Positions 1 through 6,303 of a DNA stretch of 64,000 nucleotides are shown in pieces. The translations under genes and the position numbers were made by a program. The notes under the pieces are model-generated. The model did no database searches. It was not told the DNA's origin and saw only the letters and a list, made by a program, of their open reading frames with translations. Numbering within the stretch: the first letter of the stretch is position 1; the number at the start of each line of letters is the position of its first letter. The DNA lies in contig JAEUSM010000009.1 of assembly GCA_016788785.1 (NCBI GenBank), positions 1 through 64,000 on the forward strand. Direction: 5' to 3'. This DNA comes from Candidatus Kapaibacterium sp. GTDB lineage: Bacteria > Bacteroidota > Ignavibacteria > Kapaibacteriales > JAEUSM01.

Positions 1-1
1 C

Positions 2-184
2 ATGATTAATGCACGCAAACAATTCTGCAAATATGTATACGGAAGTGAAAACCACCGCCAACTTGCATTCCTCACACCAACAACATTAGCAGTATCAATG
101 CGAGACCATAACGGGGACATAGCAAATCTCCACGAAATCACTATTGACGGTAAGTATGTACGTCAGTTAACATTTCTGAAGTAA
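2..184 (+). CDS. C-terminal end of an unidentified protein (5' truncated)
   Basis: The reading frame is open from the window edge to a stop at 182-184, so this is most likely the tail of a longer gene rather than a 60-residue protein starting at the ATG at base 2. The last residues, with an ITIDGKYVRQLTF-like ending, resemble a blade of TolB/PD40-type beta-propellers, but one blade is too little for a family call. A hairpin terminator follows within 30 bases, which supports this being the true end of a transcribed gene. Confidence 0.45.
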   Translation: MINARKQFCKYVYGSENHRQLAFLTPTTLAVSMRDHNGDIANLHEITIDGKYVRQLTFLK

Positions 185-206
185 TTGTTTTGTTTAGTTA
201 ACCAAA

Positions 207-229
207 AGCCCCGAATTGGGGATTTTTTT
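207..229 (+). terminator. Rho-independent terminator after the truncated first gene
   Basis: Inverted repeat CCCC (209-212) / GGGG (218-221) with a 5-base loop GAATT, flanked by AAAAG on the left and followed by A and seven T. It lies 25 bases after the stop of the first gene and serves the plus strand. Confidence 0.7.
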
Positions 230-244
230 GTGAAAAACCTACAT

Positions 245-289
245 CGATGGGCTTACACCCATCGCTGAGATAGAACGCCCTTTCAGGGC
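245..289. repeat. REP-like element with two small hairpins
   Basis: Two adjacent inverted repeats lie in non-coding DNA: CGATGGG (245-251) / CCCATCG (258-264) around CTTACA, and GCCCT (277-281) / AGGGC (285-289) around TTC. This pairing of a 'GGGCTTACACCC' hairpin with a 'GCCCTTTCAGGGC' hairpin looks like the multicopy intergenic repeats I recall from Bacteroidota genomes. Only one copy is present here, so multicopy status is an inference. Confidence 0.5.
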
Positions 290-350
290 TATGAAAAATG
301 TTCAAGGTAGTGGCATACCTATGTGTCTGTCCATATAGATTCAAAGTTAC

Positions 351-387
351 ACCTCACCCTATCCCTCTCCCGCTCAAGGGGAGAGGC
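351..387. repeat. REP-like inverted repeat
   Basis: CCTCTCCC (364-371) and GGGAGAGG (379-386) form an 8-bp perfect stem with a 7-base loop, preceded by ACCTCACCCTAT. It has the character of a dispersed intergenic palindrome and is not followed by a T tract. It sits 25 bases beyond the fic stop codon and could also act as a transcript-end stabiliser. The rest of 185-411 holds only the terminator and the neighbouring repeat. Confidence 0.45.
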
Positions 388-411
388 AGTATTCTCGAAG
401 TATATTTTTTA

Positions 412-1488
412 TCATTTTGAAGCATTCATTAGTAAATCAACTAATGGTACATTCAAATAGTAGTTTGTTCTACCTGTTTTTAACTTCACAATTAAACCTG
501 CTTTAACTAATTTTTCTAAATATGCAGTCGCTGTAATTCTCGATACTCCAAGTGCTTTCGTAAGGTGTTCTATTTTAGTATATGGGTGGCTAAAGAGATT
601 GTTCAATAAATCATGACTATAGGATTTTTTTAGAATATTTCTAATTAAAACTTTGTATTCTTTCATTAATGAAACAATACTTCTGACTAATTCGATTGTC
701 TGCAATGCAATTTCTTCTATTCCTTTCAACATAAATAGAATCCATTGTTCCCAACTATTGGTTACTCTCACGTCTTGCAGTAATTGATAGTAAATTGACT
801 TATGAGAAATAATATATCGACTTAAGTATAAAATTGGTAAATCTAATAATTCATTCATTACTAAATAAAGGATATTTATAATTCGACCTGTTCGACCATT
901 CCCGTCATAAAATGGATGAATACTTTCAAATTGATGATGAATAATTGCCATCTTCAATAATGGATCTAATTGACAAATAGAATTATCATTTATATACAAC
1001 TCCAAGTTCTCCATTAGTCTTTCGATTTCTGTTTTGTCTTGAGGTGGAGTATATATAATGGTGCCAAATTGATTTTTGAGAGTTGTTCCGGGTACTTTCC
1101 TAAATCCAGCATTGTTCTTTTCAAGAATTTGTTGAATTTCAATAATGTTATTCAACGTCAGAAATCTATTTTTTCGAATTAGTTCAAAACCAAATCTTAA
1201 TGCTTGAGCATAATCCAATACTTCCTTAGTAGCAACAGAAACGGAATTATTTTCTACATCCATTCCTGCTTTGTAGAGTTCATCATGTGAAGTAACTATG
1301 TTCTCAACGGCAGAACTATCTTTTGCTTCTTGTAAAATTAACGTATTGATCAGAATAATTTCATTTGGAATTGTTTGAGCAATTCCTTTCAATTCTGCAA
1401 GAGCCTTATTAGCTCTATTTAATTGAAGCAGTACTTCTTTCGTTTCAATTTCTACAGAAAGTGGTAACAATGGGATTGGAAATTGCAT
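412..1488 (-). CDS. Fic family protein (probable AMPylase with N-terminal inhibitory motif and C-terminal winged helix)
   Basis: The 358-residue protein carries the complete Fic signature HPFYDGNGRTGR at residues 191-202, including the catalytic His and the GNGR phosphate-binding turn. Active Fic proteins usually transfer AMP from ATP to a Ser, Thr or Tyr of a target. An SxxxEN motif at residues 58-63 matches the autoinhibitory helix of class II Fic proteins, where the Glu blocks ATP gamma-phosphate binding. The C-terminal ~80 residues look like a winged-helix DNA-binding domain (KIEHLTKALGVSRITATAYL is helix-turn-helix-like). No antitoxin gene is adjacent, as expected when the inhibitory helix is built in. 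Perfect palindromes just upstream could be its own operator. The target is unknown. Confidence 0.93.
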   Translation of the reverse strand: MQFPIPLLPLSVEIETKEVLLQLNRANKALAELKGIAQTIPNEIILINTLILQEAKDSSAVENIVTSHDELYKAGMDVENNSVSVATKEVLDYAQALRFGFELIRKNRFLTLNNIIEIQQILEKNNAGFRKVPGTTLKNQFGTIIYTPPQDKTEIERLMENLELYINDNSICQLDPLLKMAIIHHQFESIHPFYDGNGRTGRIINILYLVMNELLDLPILYLSRYIISHKSIYYQLLQDVRVTNSWEQWILFMLKGIEEIALQTIELVRSIVSLMKEYKVLIRNILKKSYSHDLLNNLFSHPYTKIEHLTKALGVSRITATAYLEKLVKAGLIVKLKTGRTNYYLNVPLVDLLMNASK

Positions 1489-1509
1489 AAATATGTCGAT
1501 TTAGTGTAC

Positions 1510-1525
1510 ATATCAAAATTGATAT
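1510..1525. promoter_or_regulatory. Perfect palindrome upstream of fic (possible operator)
   Basis: ATATCAA (1510-1516) and TTGATAT (1519-1525) are perfect complements separated by AA, a 16-bp dyad. It starts 22 bases upstream of the fic start codon, where a repressor would block transcription. The fic product has a C-terminal winged helix, so autoregulation is a natural hypothesis, but nothing in the sequence proves it. Confidence 0.4.
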
Positions 1526-1555
1526 ATATAGAAAACGCCTGTTTCCTATATATAT
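1522..1555. repeat. Long inverted repeat upstream of fic
   Basis: ATATATATAG (1522-1531) pairs with CTATATATAT (1546-1555). After one A/C mismatch, AAAC (1533-1536) pairs with GTTT (1541-1544) around a GCCT loop. This 34-bp near-perfect dyad overlaps the end of the 16-bp palindrome. It could be a second operator half or an mRNA hairpin. The T/A-rich arms make chance more likely than for a mixed-base palindrome. Confidence 0.4.
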
Positions 1556-1593
1556 TGGTGCAGATATGTATAGTTTTGTTGCATTTTATATAT

Positions 1594-1638
1594 ATATATG
1601 TAAACTGTAGAGAAAATATATGTAAACTGTAGAGAAAA
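1594..1638. repeat. Two-copy 22-bp tandem direct repeat
   Basis: The word ATATGTAAACTGTAGAGAAAA occurs twice in direct orientation with a 22-base period (ATG of the copies at 1598 and 1620). It is non-coding and lies between the fic upstream region and the REP-like repeats. A two-copy tandem of this size may be replication slippage or paired protein-binding sites. Confidence 0.55.
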
Positions 1639-1666
1639 GAAATTCCCTGTTTACCGTTTTAAATTA

Positions 1667-1832
1667 GCCACCCCACCACACTTCGACTACTCTCAGTGAC
1701 CGGTGGCACCACTCCAGTGGAGGGGAATTTGATGTAGATATTTTGAGACGCCCATATAGGGCGTCATTACGATTTGCGAAAAAAGAAGAAGCCACCCCAC
1801 CACTTCGTGGCACCCCTCCAGTGGAGGGGAAT
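1667..1832. repeat. Pair of REP-like repeats flanking a third inverted repeat
   Basis: GCCACCCCACCAC begins at 1667 and again at 1791. In both cases it leads to a CTCCAGTGGAGGGGAAT end (to about 1728 and 1832). The second copy contains a perfect stem CCCCTCCA (1813-1820) / TGGAGGGG (1822-1829), and the first has a degraded arm. Between them lies another stem, GACGCCC (1747-1753) / GGGCGTC (1759-1765). Together they fill the gap between fic and the metal transporter and look like dispersed intergenic repeats. Short ORFs crossing this stretch are repeat artefacts. Confidence 0.55.
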
Positions 1833-1900
1833 AAAGAATGAAGAAACATCCGCAACCAATTCTTTACTGTTTGTTTACAAATATATACGGTTGTTTTCCG

Positions 1901-1908
1901 TATTTTTG
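1901..1908 (+). promoter_or_regulatory. Candidate -7 box for the CDF transporter gene
   Basis: TATTTTTG matches the Bacteroidota -7 consensus TAnnTTTG and lies 6 bases before the ATG at 1915, which implies a very short leader. No TTTG element sits at the expected 19-21 base distance, so this is weak. Confidence 0.25.
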
Positions 1909-1914
1909 TGTTCT

Positions 1915-2823
1915 ATGACTCAATCGCAAACAAATACGATACTCAAAAATGCAATGAACCTTTCGTTCTTTGTGGGTATTGGTATGTTGTTGTTGAAAGT
2001 AGGAGCGTACTATTTCACCAATTCCACGGCGATTCTCTCTGACGCTTCAGAATCGATAGTTCATATTGCCGCAGTCGCTTTTGCGTCCTTTAGCTTAAGA
2101 ATTTCACTCAAACCTGCTGATGATGATCATCAATTTGGCCATGCGAAAGTAGCGTTTTTTTCAGCAGCCTTTGAGGGTCTGATGATACTTTTGGCAGCTT
2201 TGTATATCTACTGGATTTCCATTGATAAAATCGTTAATGGAGTAAAAATTGAACAGTTGACTTCTGGTACATTGTTAATAACTATTGCAACCATAGTCAG
2301 TGGTGCATTGGGTTTTTATTTGAAGTATATTGGAAAAAAACATAATTCTATTATCTTGATTGCTAACGGTCGGCATATTTTGACAGATTCCTGGACGAGT
2401 CTTGGTGTTGTTTTTGCATTGTTAATGGTTTATTGGACTTCTTGGGTCTATTGGGATCCTATCATTGCAATGGTTGTAGCCACAAATATTCTCTATTCCG
2501 GTACCGATTTGGTGAAAAAAAGTTTTATTGGCTTAATGGATACCGCTGACAAAGAAATGAAAGTAGTTATTGTTAATCAATTGACCGAACTGACAAAACA
2601 ACATTCCATTTCATTCCATGATTTCAAACTACGGTCTGTTGGAACAACACATTGGGTGGCGTTTCATTTGTTGTTTCCTGATGAAATCTTGCTTGTAGAT
2701 GCTCATCGAATTGCAACAAAAATTGAAGATGCACTTATGGAACAAAATGATTGTACCTTGCATATTTTAACCCATTTAGAAACTGTCAGCGATCATGACA
2801 TCATCCACCAAGAACCCCGATAA
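1915..2823 (+). CDS. Cation diffusion facilitator (CDF) family metal transporter
   Basis: A 302-residue inner-membrane protein with about six hydrophobic segments and the CDF hallmark in the second helix region (STAILSDASESIVH, metal-site Asp near residue 43). It is followed by a charged/His loop DDDHQFGHAK near residues 69-78. CDF proteins export divalent metals such as Zn, Fe, Co or Mn in exchange for protons. The metal cannot be read from sequence, and the second-residue pattern is not the classical zinc HxxxD, so specificity is open. The cytoplasmic C-terminal domain (about residues 220-300) is present. The ATG at 1915 is preferred over upstream in-frame codons, which would put REP-like repeat sequence into the protein. 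It overlaps the next gene by 29 bases. Confidence 0.88.
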   Translation: MTQSQTNTILKNAMNLSFFVGIGMLLLKVGAYYFTNSTAILSDASESIVHIAAVAFASFSLRISLKPADDDHQFGHAKVAFFSAAFEGLMILLAALYIYWISIDKIVNGVKIEQLTSGTLLITIATIVSGALGFYLKYIGKKHNSIILIANGRHILTDSWTSLGVVFALLMVYWTSWVYWDPIIAMVVATNILYSGTDLVKKSFIGLMDTADKEMKVVIVNQLTELTKQHSISFHDFKLRSVGTTHWVAFHLLFPDEILLVDAHRIATKIEDALMEQNDCTLHILTHLETVSDHDIIHQEPR

Positions 2824-3274
2824 CTCCACTTCGATTCAAATTAAAACATTTGATGAATTGACCCCATTTGAAGTGTATGATATACTTGCACTTCGCAATG
2901 AAGTTTTTGTTGTGGAACAACAAGCAATTTACAATGATACTGATTATGCTGATCAGAAAAGTCATCATATATTTATTTATGAAGGAGAAAGTTTAGCATC
3001 GTATATACGGCTAATTCCAAAAGGAATAAAGTACGATGAGGCTTCCATTGGTCGTGTTGTTACGAGTCCAAAACATCGATTTAAAGGGTATTCACGTTTA
3101 TTAATGATAGAGGGAATGAAACTCGAACACCATTTAGACCCCCATTCGAAGGGTATTCGCATTTCTGCTCAATCGTATTTACAGAAATTTTACGGTTCGC
3201 TGGGATTTAAGGTGTGTTCAGAGGAATACTTAGAAGATGGACTTCCGCACGTAGAAATGGTTTTTACACGTTAA
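2795..3274 (+). CDS. ElaA-like GNAT family N-acetyltransferase
   Basis: This 159-residue protein matches the ElaA type of GNAT fold: an N-terminal FDELTPFEVYDILALRNEVF segment followed by VVEQ and a DTDYADQKSHHI stretch, then a GRVVTSPKHRFKGYSRLL acetyl-CoA binding loop in which the usual RGxG is altered. GNAT enzymes move an acetyl group from acetyl-CoA to an amine; the substrate of ElaA proteins is not established. The start overlaps the 3' end of the CDF gene by 29 bases, suggesting translational coupling. Its stop overlaps the end of the convergent DUF5916 gene. Confidence 0.85.
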   Translation: MTSSTKNPDNSTSIQIKTFDELTPFEVYDILALRNEVFVVEQQAIYNDTDYADQKSHHIFIYEGESLASYIRLIPKGIKYDEASIGRVVTSPKHRFKGYSRLLMIEGMKLEHHLDPHSKGIRISAQSYLQKFYGSLGFKVCSEEYLEDGLPHVEMVFTR

Positions 3275-5471
3275 ACCAATAGTTCAATCGTAAGGCAATA
3301 CCACGAGTAAGAATGGATACATTTTTTGCTCTAAAGGTATCTGTGTAGACAAAAAATACATCTGACATAGGTGCAAATCTCCATTGCACACGGATATTCA
3401 AGTTCATAAAGTCTGTTTGTGAAACATATTGAGTAAATGCATTGACGAACACTTCTTTGGACGGTGAATATTCCAAACTTACTCTCATCAAGGTCAAAAG
3501 AGCAGATTCGTATGGTTCAGGTAAGTTAATATGGTTTTGTTCAATAAATGCTGTTATACTTCCTTTTGGTTGAAACCTATAGGTAGCACTACCATTATAA
3601 AGTAACCGAGTTCCATTAAAATATTCACCATAGGTAGAAAGAACAGAAACTGAGAAAGGTTCCCTGAAATTAGTATTTATCAAACTTCCAACCGTCGCAT
3701 ATTCATATTCACCAATTGGTAAAGGTGAGATATTCCTACCAGTTGGGTCAAACGGAAAATATAAACGAGTAAACGTGTGATTCCCCCAAAAAGAAAATTG
3801 GGCAGAATTTTGAAAGTTTGCAAGATAACTGACTTCTACCATTCTATCCAAGACTTGGTTCAAATCCTTGGTGGTGTAGGTGTTATTATAAACTAACAAC
3901 TTATGGTTATTTATCAATGTTGAATTTGGAAAAAAGGCAAATTCTATACTGGGTTCTAAACGAAAGACATTATTTCTTGGAACAAATCCAACTTCGGGAG
4001 TGTAATTTTCACCAATATATTCATGATTCCAATTGACAGTAACATTTGGTGAAGTATATTGTAACCATCCTGCAGTTGCAAATTGATCAGTTTTATTGTC
4101 TGGTGCAAACATGTGATGATAAAAGAGTTTCCCCATCCAATGACCATCAGCTGAAGCCAAATTGTAATCTAGACCAACGATTCGATTAAAATTATTCGTA
4201 GAATCACCTCGATAATTATCACCTTGTCTATTGACAAAAATGCCGCCTATATTTGACCTATCAAACAGGAGTTTTTGAACTGCAAACACGGAATAGTTTT
4301 GAGCAGAGTAATTAATATCATCATTGGAATTTGTTTGCACACTCATTGCTCCGACACGCCATTCATCATTAATATTGCCAGTCACTCTTGCACCAAAGGG
4401 AATAGAAGTTTGCAAAGGACGAGCATTGAGAGAGGGTTGATAAAGCCCTATTTGTCGTGAAAAGAATGGTCGAATCCGAGAAAATCCAAAGGATGCAAAT
4501 AAATCAGAATTTTCTAAGAAAAACTGCCGTTGCTCTGGAAAGAATATGGAAAACCTATCCAAATTTGTCACTTGTTGGTCAACATTCACCTGAGAAAAAT
4601 CAGGATTGATAGTTACATCAAGATTTAATGAAGGTGTAATGCCGTATTTAATATCAATACCAATACTCGGCTTATTTTTTGACTCTCCATTGTGTGTGTA
4701 ATCAAATGTTTGCGTAGTAATTGCATACGGAATAAGTGATAGATTCATTCCCGGCTTTGGAGGGTCTGGAAAGACTAACGAGCCTGTAAAAGCGAGATTG
4801 GTCAACCGAAAAGTACGAGGAATAGGTTTGAACGACGAGGTTTCATTGACACGTAAATTCTGTCGAACGACATTGAATTTCCATGGTCGTGAGCTTTTTT
4901 CGAATCGCAAAGAATTAAACGGAATTGAAAACTCAACAATCCACAAAGAATCGGACTGTGATGTTTCGCAATACCAAACGTTATCCCAATTTGCTGCTGC
5001 ACCAAATGCTCCACCTTGAGCAATAAACCCTTCATATTGCACCCCATATGGGTTAGATGCGAACATAAATCCATTCGTTTGAGTGCCCATTGGGTCGAGA
5101 AGAATCCCAACATTATCCGACCGCATATTGTCAAAATCTCTTCGTAAAGATTGAATAACAAATTCGCCATCAACTGATTCTTTGCAGTAAATAATTCCGT
5201 AGAGTTTGTCATCTGAATAAGCAAGAGAAAGATAAGTTTGCTGACGTGCAAATGATGAATCAAATGGGAAGGATTGATAAAAATATTGAGCTGTTGGAAT
5301 AGAATTCCACAGTGAATCTTTGATACCATCAATGACAATTGGAGTAAAAATTTTCGTCATTGTGTAGGAGTAGTTCAATCCTTGTTGTGACAAAGAATCT
5401 TCCAACGATTGTAATAATTGAAAAGAACTTACGAAACATAAAACAGAAATGACAAAAGATTTCAGTGGCAT
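3264..5471 (-). CDS. DUF5916 outer-membrane protein with N-terminal CBM9-like domain
   Basis: A 735-residue exported protein. A signal peptide (MPLKSFVISVLCFVSSFQLL) precedes a beta-sandwich (about residues 35-230) resembling the carbohydrate-binding CBM9-like fold that opens DUF5916 proteins (PIVIDGIKDSLWNSI is the typical first strand). The rest (about 260-735) is a series of amphipathic beta-strands ending in Asn-Val, as in an outer-membrane barrel. DUF5916 proteins are common in Bacteroidota and have no firmly assigned function; glycan binding or transport is a guess. The ATG at 5471 is chosen because it begins the signal peptide; longer frames run into the upstream terminator hairpin. 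Confidence 0.8.
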   Translation of the reverse strand: MPLKSFVISVLCFVSSFQLLQSLEDSLSQQGLNYSYTMTKIFTPIVIDGIKDSLWNSIPTAQYFYQSFPFDSSFARQQTYLSLAYSDDKLYGIIYCKESVDGEFVIQSLRRDFDNMRSDNVGILLDPMGTQTNGFMFASNPYGVQYEGFIAQGGAFGAAANWDNVWYCETSQSDSLWIVEFSIPFNSLRFEKSSRPWKFNVVRQNLRVNETSSFKPIPRTFRLTNLAFTGSLVFPDPPKPGMNLSLIPYAITTQTFDYTHNGESKNKPSIGIDIKYGITPSLNLDVTINPDFSQVNVDQQVTNLDRFSIFFPEQRQFFLENSDLFASFGFSRIRPFFSRQIGLYQPSLNARPLQTSIPFGARVTGNINDEWRVGAMSVQTNSNDDINYSAQNYSVFAVQKLLFDRSNIGGIFVNRQGDNYRGDSTNNFNRIVGLDYNLASADGHWMGKLFYHHMFAPDNKTDQFATAGWLQYTSPNVTVNWNHEYIGENYTPEVGFVPRNNVFRLEPSIEFAFFPNSTLINNHKLLVYNNTYTTKDLNQVLDRMVEVSYLANFQNSAQFSFWGNHTFTRLYFPFDPTGRNISPLPIGEYEYATVGSLINTNFREPFSVSVLSTYGEYFNGTRLLYNGSATYRFQPKGSITAFIEQNHINLPEPYESALLTLMRVSLEYSPSKEVFVNAFTQYVSQTDFMNLNIRVQWRFAPMSDVFFVYTDTFRAKNVSILTRGIALRLNYWFNV

Positions 5472-5481
5472 GGTATCAAAA

Positions 5482-5512
5482 CAAAAAAAGGCATAACTTG
5501 AAAAGTTATGCC
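5482..5512 (-). terminator. Terminator after rpsU
   Basis: On the minus strand GGCATAACTT (5503-5512) pairs with AAGTTATGCC (5490-5499) around a short loop and is followed by seven T, a strong intrinsic terminator 32 bases beyond the bS21 stop. It also lies inside the leader of the downstream DUF5916 gene. Confidence 0.85.
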
Positions 5513-5519
5513 AAAGATA
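5512..5519 (-). promoter_or_regulatory. Candidate -7 box for the DUF5916 gene
   Basis: Read on the minus strand this is TATCTTTG, an exact TAnnTTTG match 41 bases before the DUF5916 start. The nearest TTTG (5536-5539) is only 16 bases upstream rather than 19-21, so the match is partial. If real, transcription would start inside the rpsU terminator hairpin. Confidence 0.3.
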
Positions 5520-5543
5520 CAAAATTTTTGACGAACAAATAGA

Positions 5544-5738
5544 CTATTCTTGTTCCATCACAATACGATGTTGACGACGCACAGCTTTCATGCGAGCTAA
5601 ACGTTTTTCAATAGATGGTTTGACAAAGAATGTGCGTTTTTTAAATTCACGAAGAACGCCACTACGCTCGTATTTCTTTTTGAAACGACGTAATGCTCTG
5701 TCAATTGACTCATTAGATTGAATAGTTACTCCAACCAC
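5544..5738 (-). CDS. rpsU: 30S ribosomal protein bS21
   Basis: A 64-residue, strongly basic protein with the bS21 pattern: MVGVTIQSNESIDRALRRFK at the N-terminus, then KRTFFVKPSIEKR and a charged helical tail. It is a small-subunit protein near the anti-Shine-Dalgarno end of 16S rRNA. Length is normal for the family. The gene follows the 134-residue CarD-tail-like gene by 30 bases in the same direction, so they are probably co-transcribed and end at the strong hairpin at 5482-5512. Confidence 0.96.
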   Translation of the reverse strand: MVGVTIQSNESIDRALRRFKKKYERSGVLREFKKRTFFVKPSIEKRLARMKAVRRQHRIVMEQE

Positions 5739-5768
5739 GTGGAAACCTCTTTATGTTAGAAATGAATA

Positions 5769-6173
5769 TTAATTTTTAAGTTTTTCTACAAGTCTTTTTT
5801 CTTTGTTCTTTTCGAAGTTAACAACAATTGCTTGTTGACCAGAAGAAAGAATTTCTTTCGCATTTACGATACCTATGTCATTCCATTTTTCGTGGAAAAT
5901 AATTGACCCAAGAGAATATTCATTTAAAGGAGAATATATTTCAGCATCTTCTTTTGATATACCAGTAGGTTTTCTATTTTTCAAAGTATCAGACAATTCA
6001 ATTTCATCTAAATTGATGGTTGAGATATGTCTTGTGCGTAAACATTTGATGAGTTGCATCATTCCATTCTCCGTTTCGAATGGCTCTCCAAGGAGTTGAT
6101 GCTTCGTTTCTTGCAGTAGGATAGGAGAAAAATATTTAATATATTTGTTCTTGACTTTTGCTTCAACTGCCAT
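5769..6173 (-). CDS. Conserved hypothetical protein with CarD/UvrD-tail-like C-terminus
   Basis: I do not recognise the whole 134-residue protein. Its last ~45 residues (LGSIIFHEKWNDIGIVNA...VVNFEKNKEKRLVEKL) follow the GxxVxHxxxGxGxV...VxFxxxxxKxL pattern of the small beta-barrel in CarD proteins and at the end of UvrD/PcrA helicases, a fold that often contacts RNA polymerase. A transcription- or translation-related role is therefore possible, and the position directly before rpsU fits, but this is inference. The ATG at 6173 is preferred over a TTG at 6191 because AAGGGA stands 6-11 bases upstream as a Shine-Dalgarno-like site. Confidence 0.65.
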   Translation of the reverse strand: MAVEAKVKNKYIKYFSPILLQETKHQLLGEPFETENGMMQLIKCLRTRHISTINLDEIELSDTLKNRKPTGISKEDAEIYSPLNEYSLGSIIFHEKWNDIGIVNAKEILSSGQQAIVVNFEKNKEKRLVEKLKN

Positions 6174-6214
6174 AACTTTTCCCTTTTTCAAATGTTTTCA
6201 ATTTGTAGCGAACA

Positions 6215-6222
6215 CAAATATA
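6215..6222 (-). promoter_or_regulatory. Candidate -7 box for the CarD-tail-like gene and rpsU
   Basis: On the minus strand this reads TATATTTG, the same -7 octamer found before both tRNA-Glu and tRNA-Val. It lies about 40 bases before the start at 6173. At 20 bases upstream the sequence is TTTT rather than TTTG, so the upstream element is imperfect. Confidence 0.45.
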
Positions 6223-6303
6223 CGGAAAAAATTTCATATACGAAAAAATAATTCAAAAAAAATGTCGTTTTGTTGGTATTATTTCTCCATTAATCTTACA
6301 TCA

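Noticed and set aside
2-4. ATG at base 2 as a real gene start
   Set aside because: The frame is open to the window edge and the 60 residues look like a C-terminal blade, so the true start is probably upstream.
412-1488. Fic as half of a two-gene toxin-antitoxin system
   Set aside because: No small antitoxin gene is adjacent, and the inhibitory SxxxEN motif is present in the same chain.
1664-1855. Short open frame on the minus strand between fic and the CDF gene
   Set aside because: It is formed by REP-like repeat sequence and has no protein-like composition.
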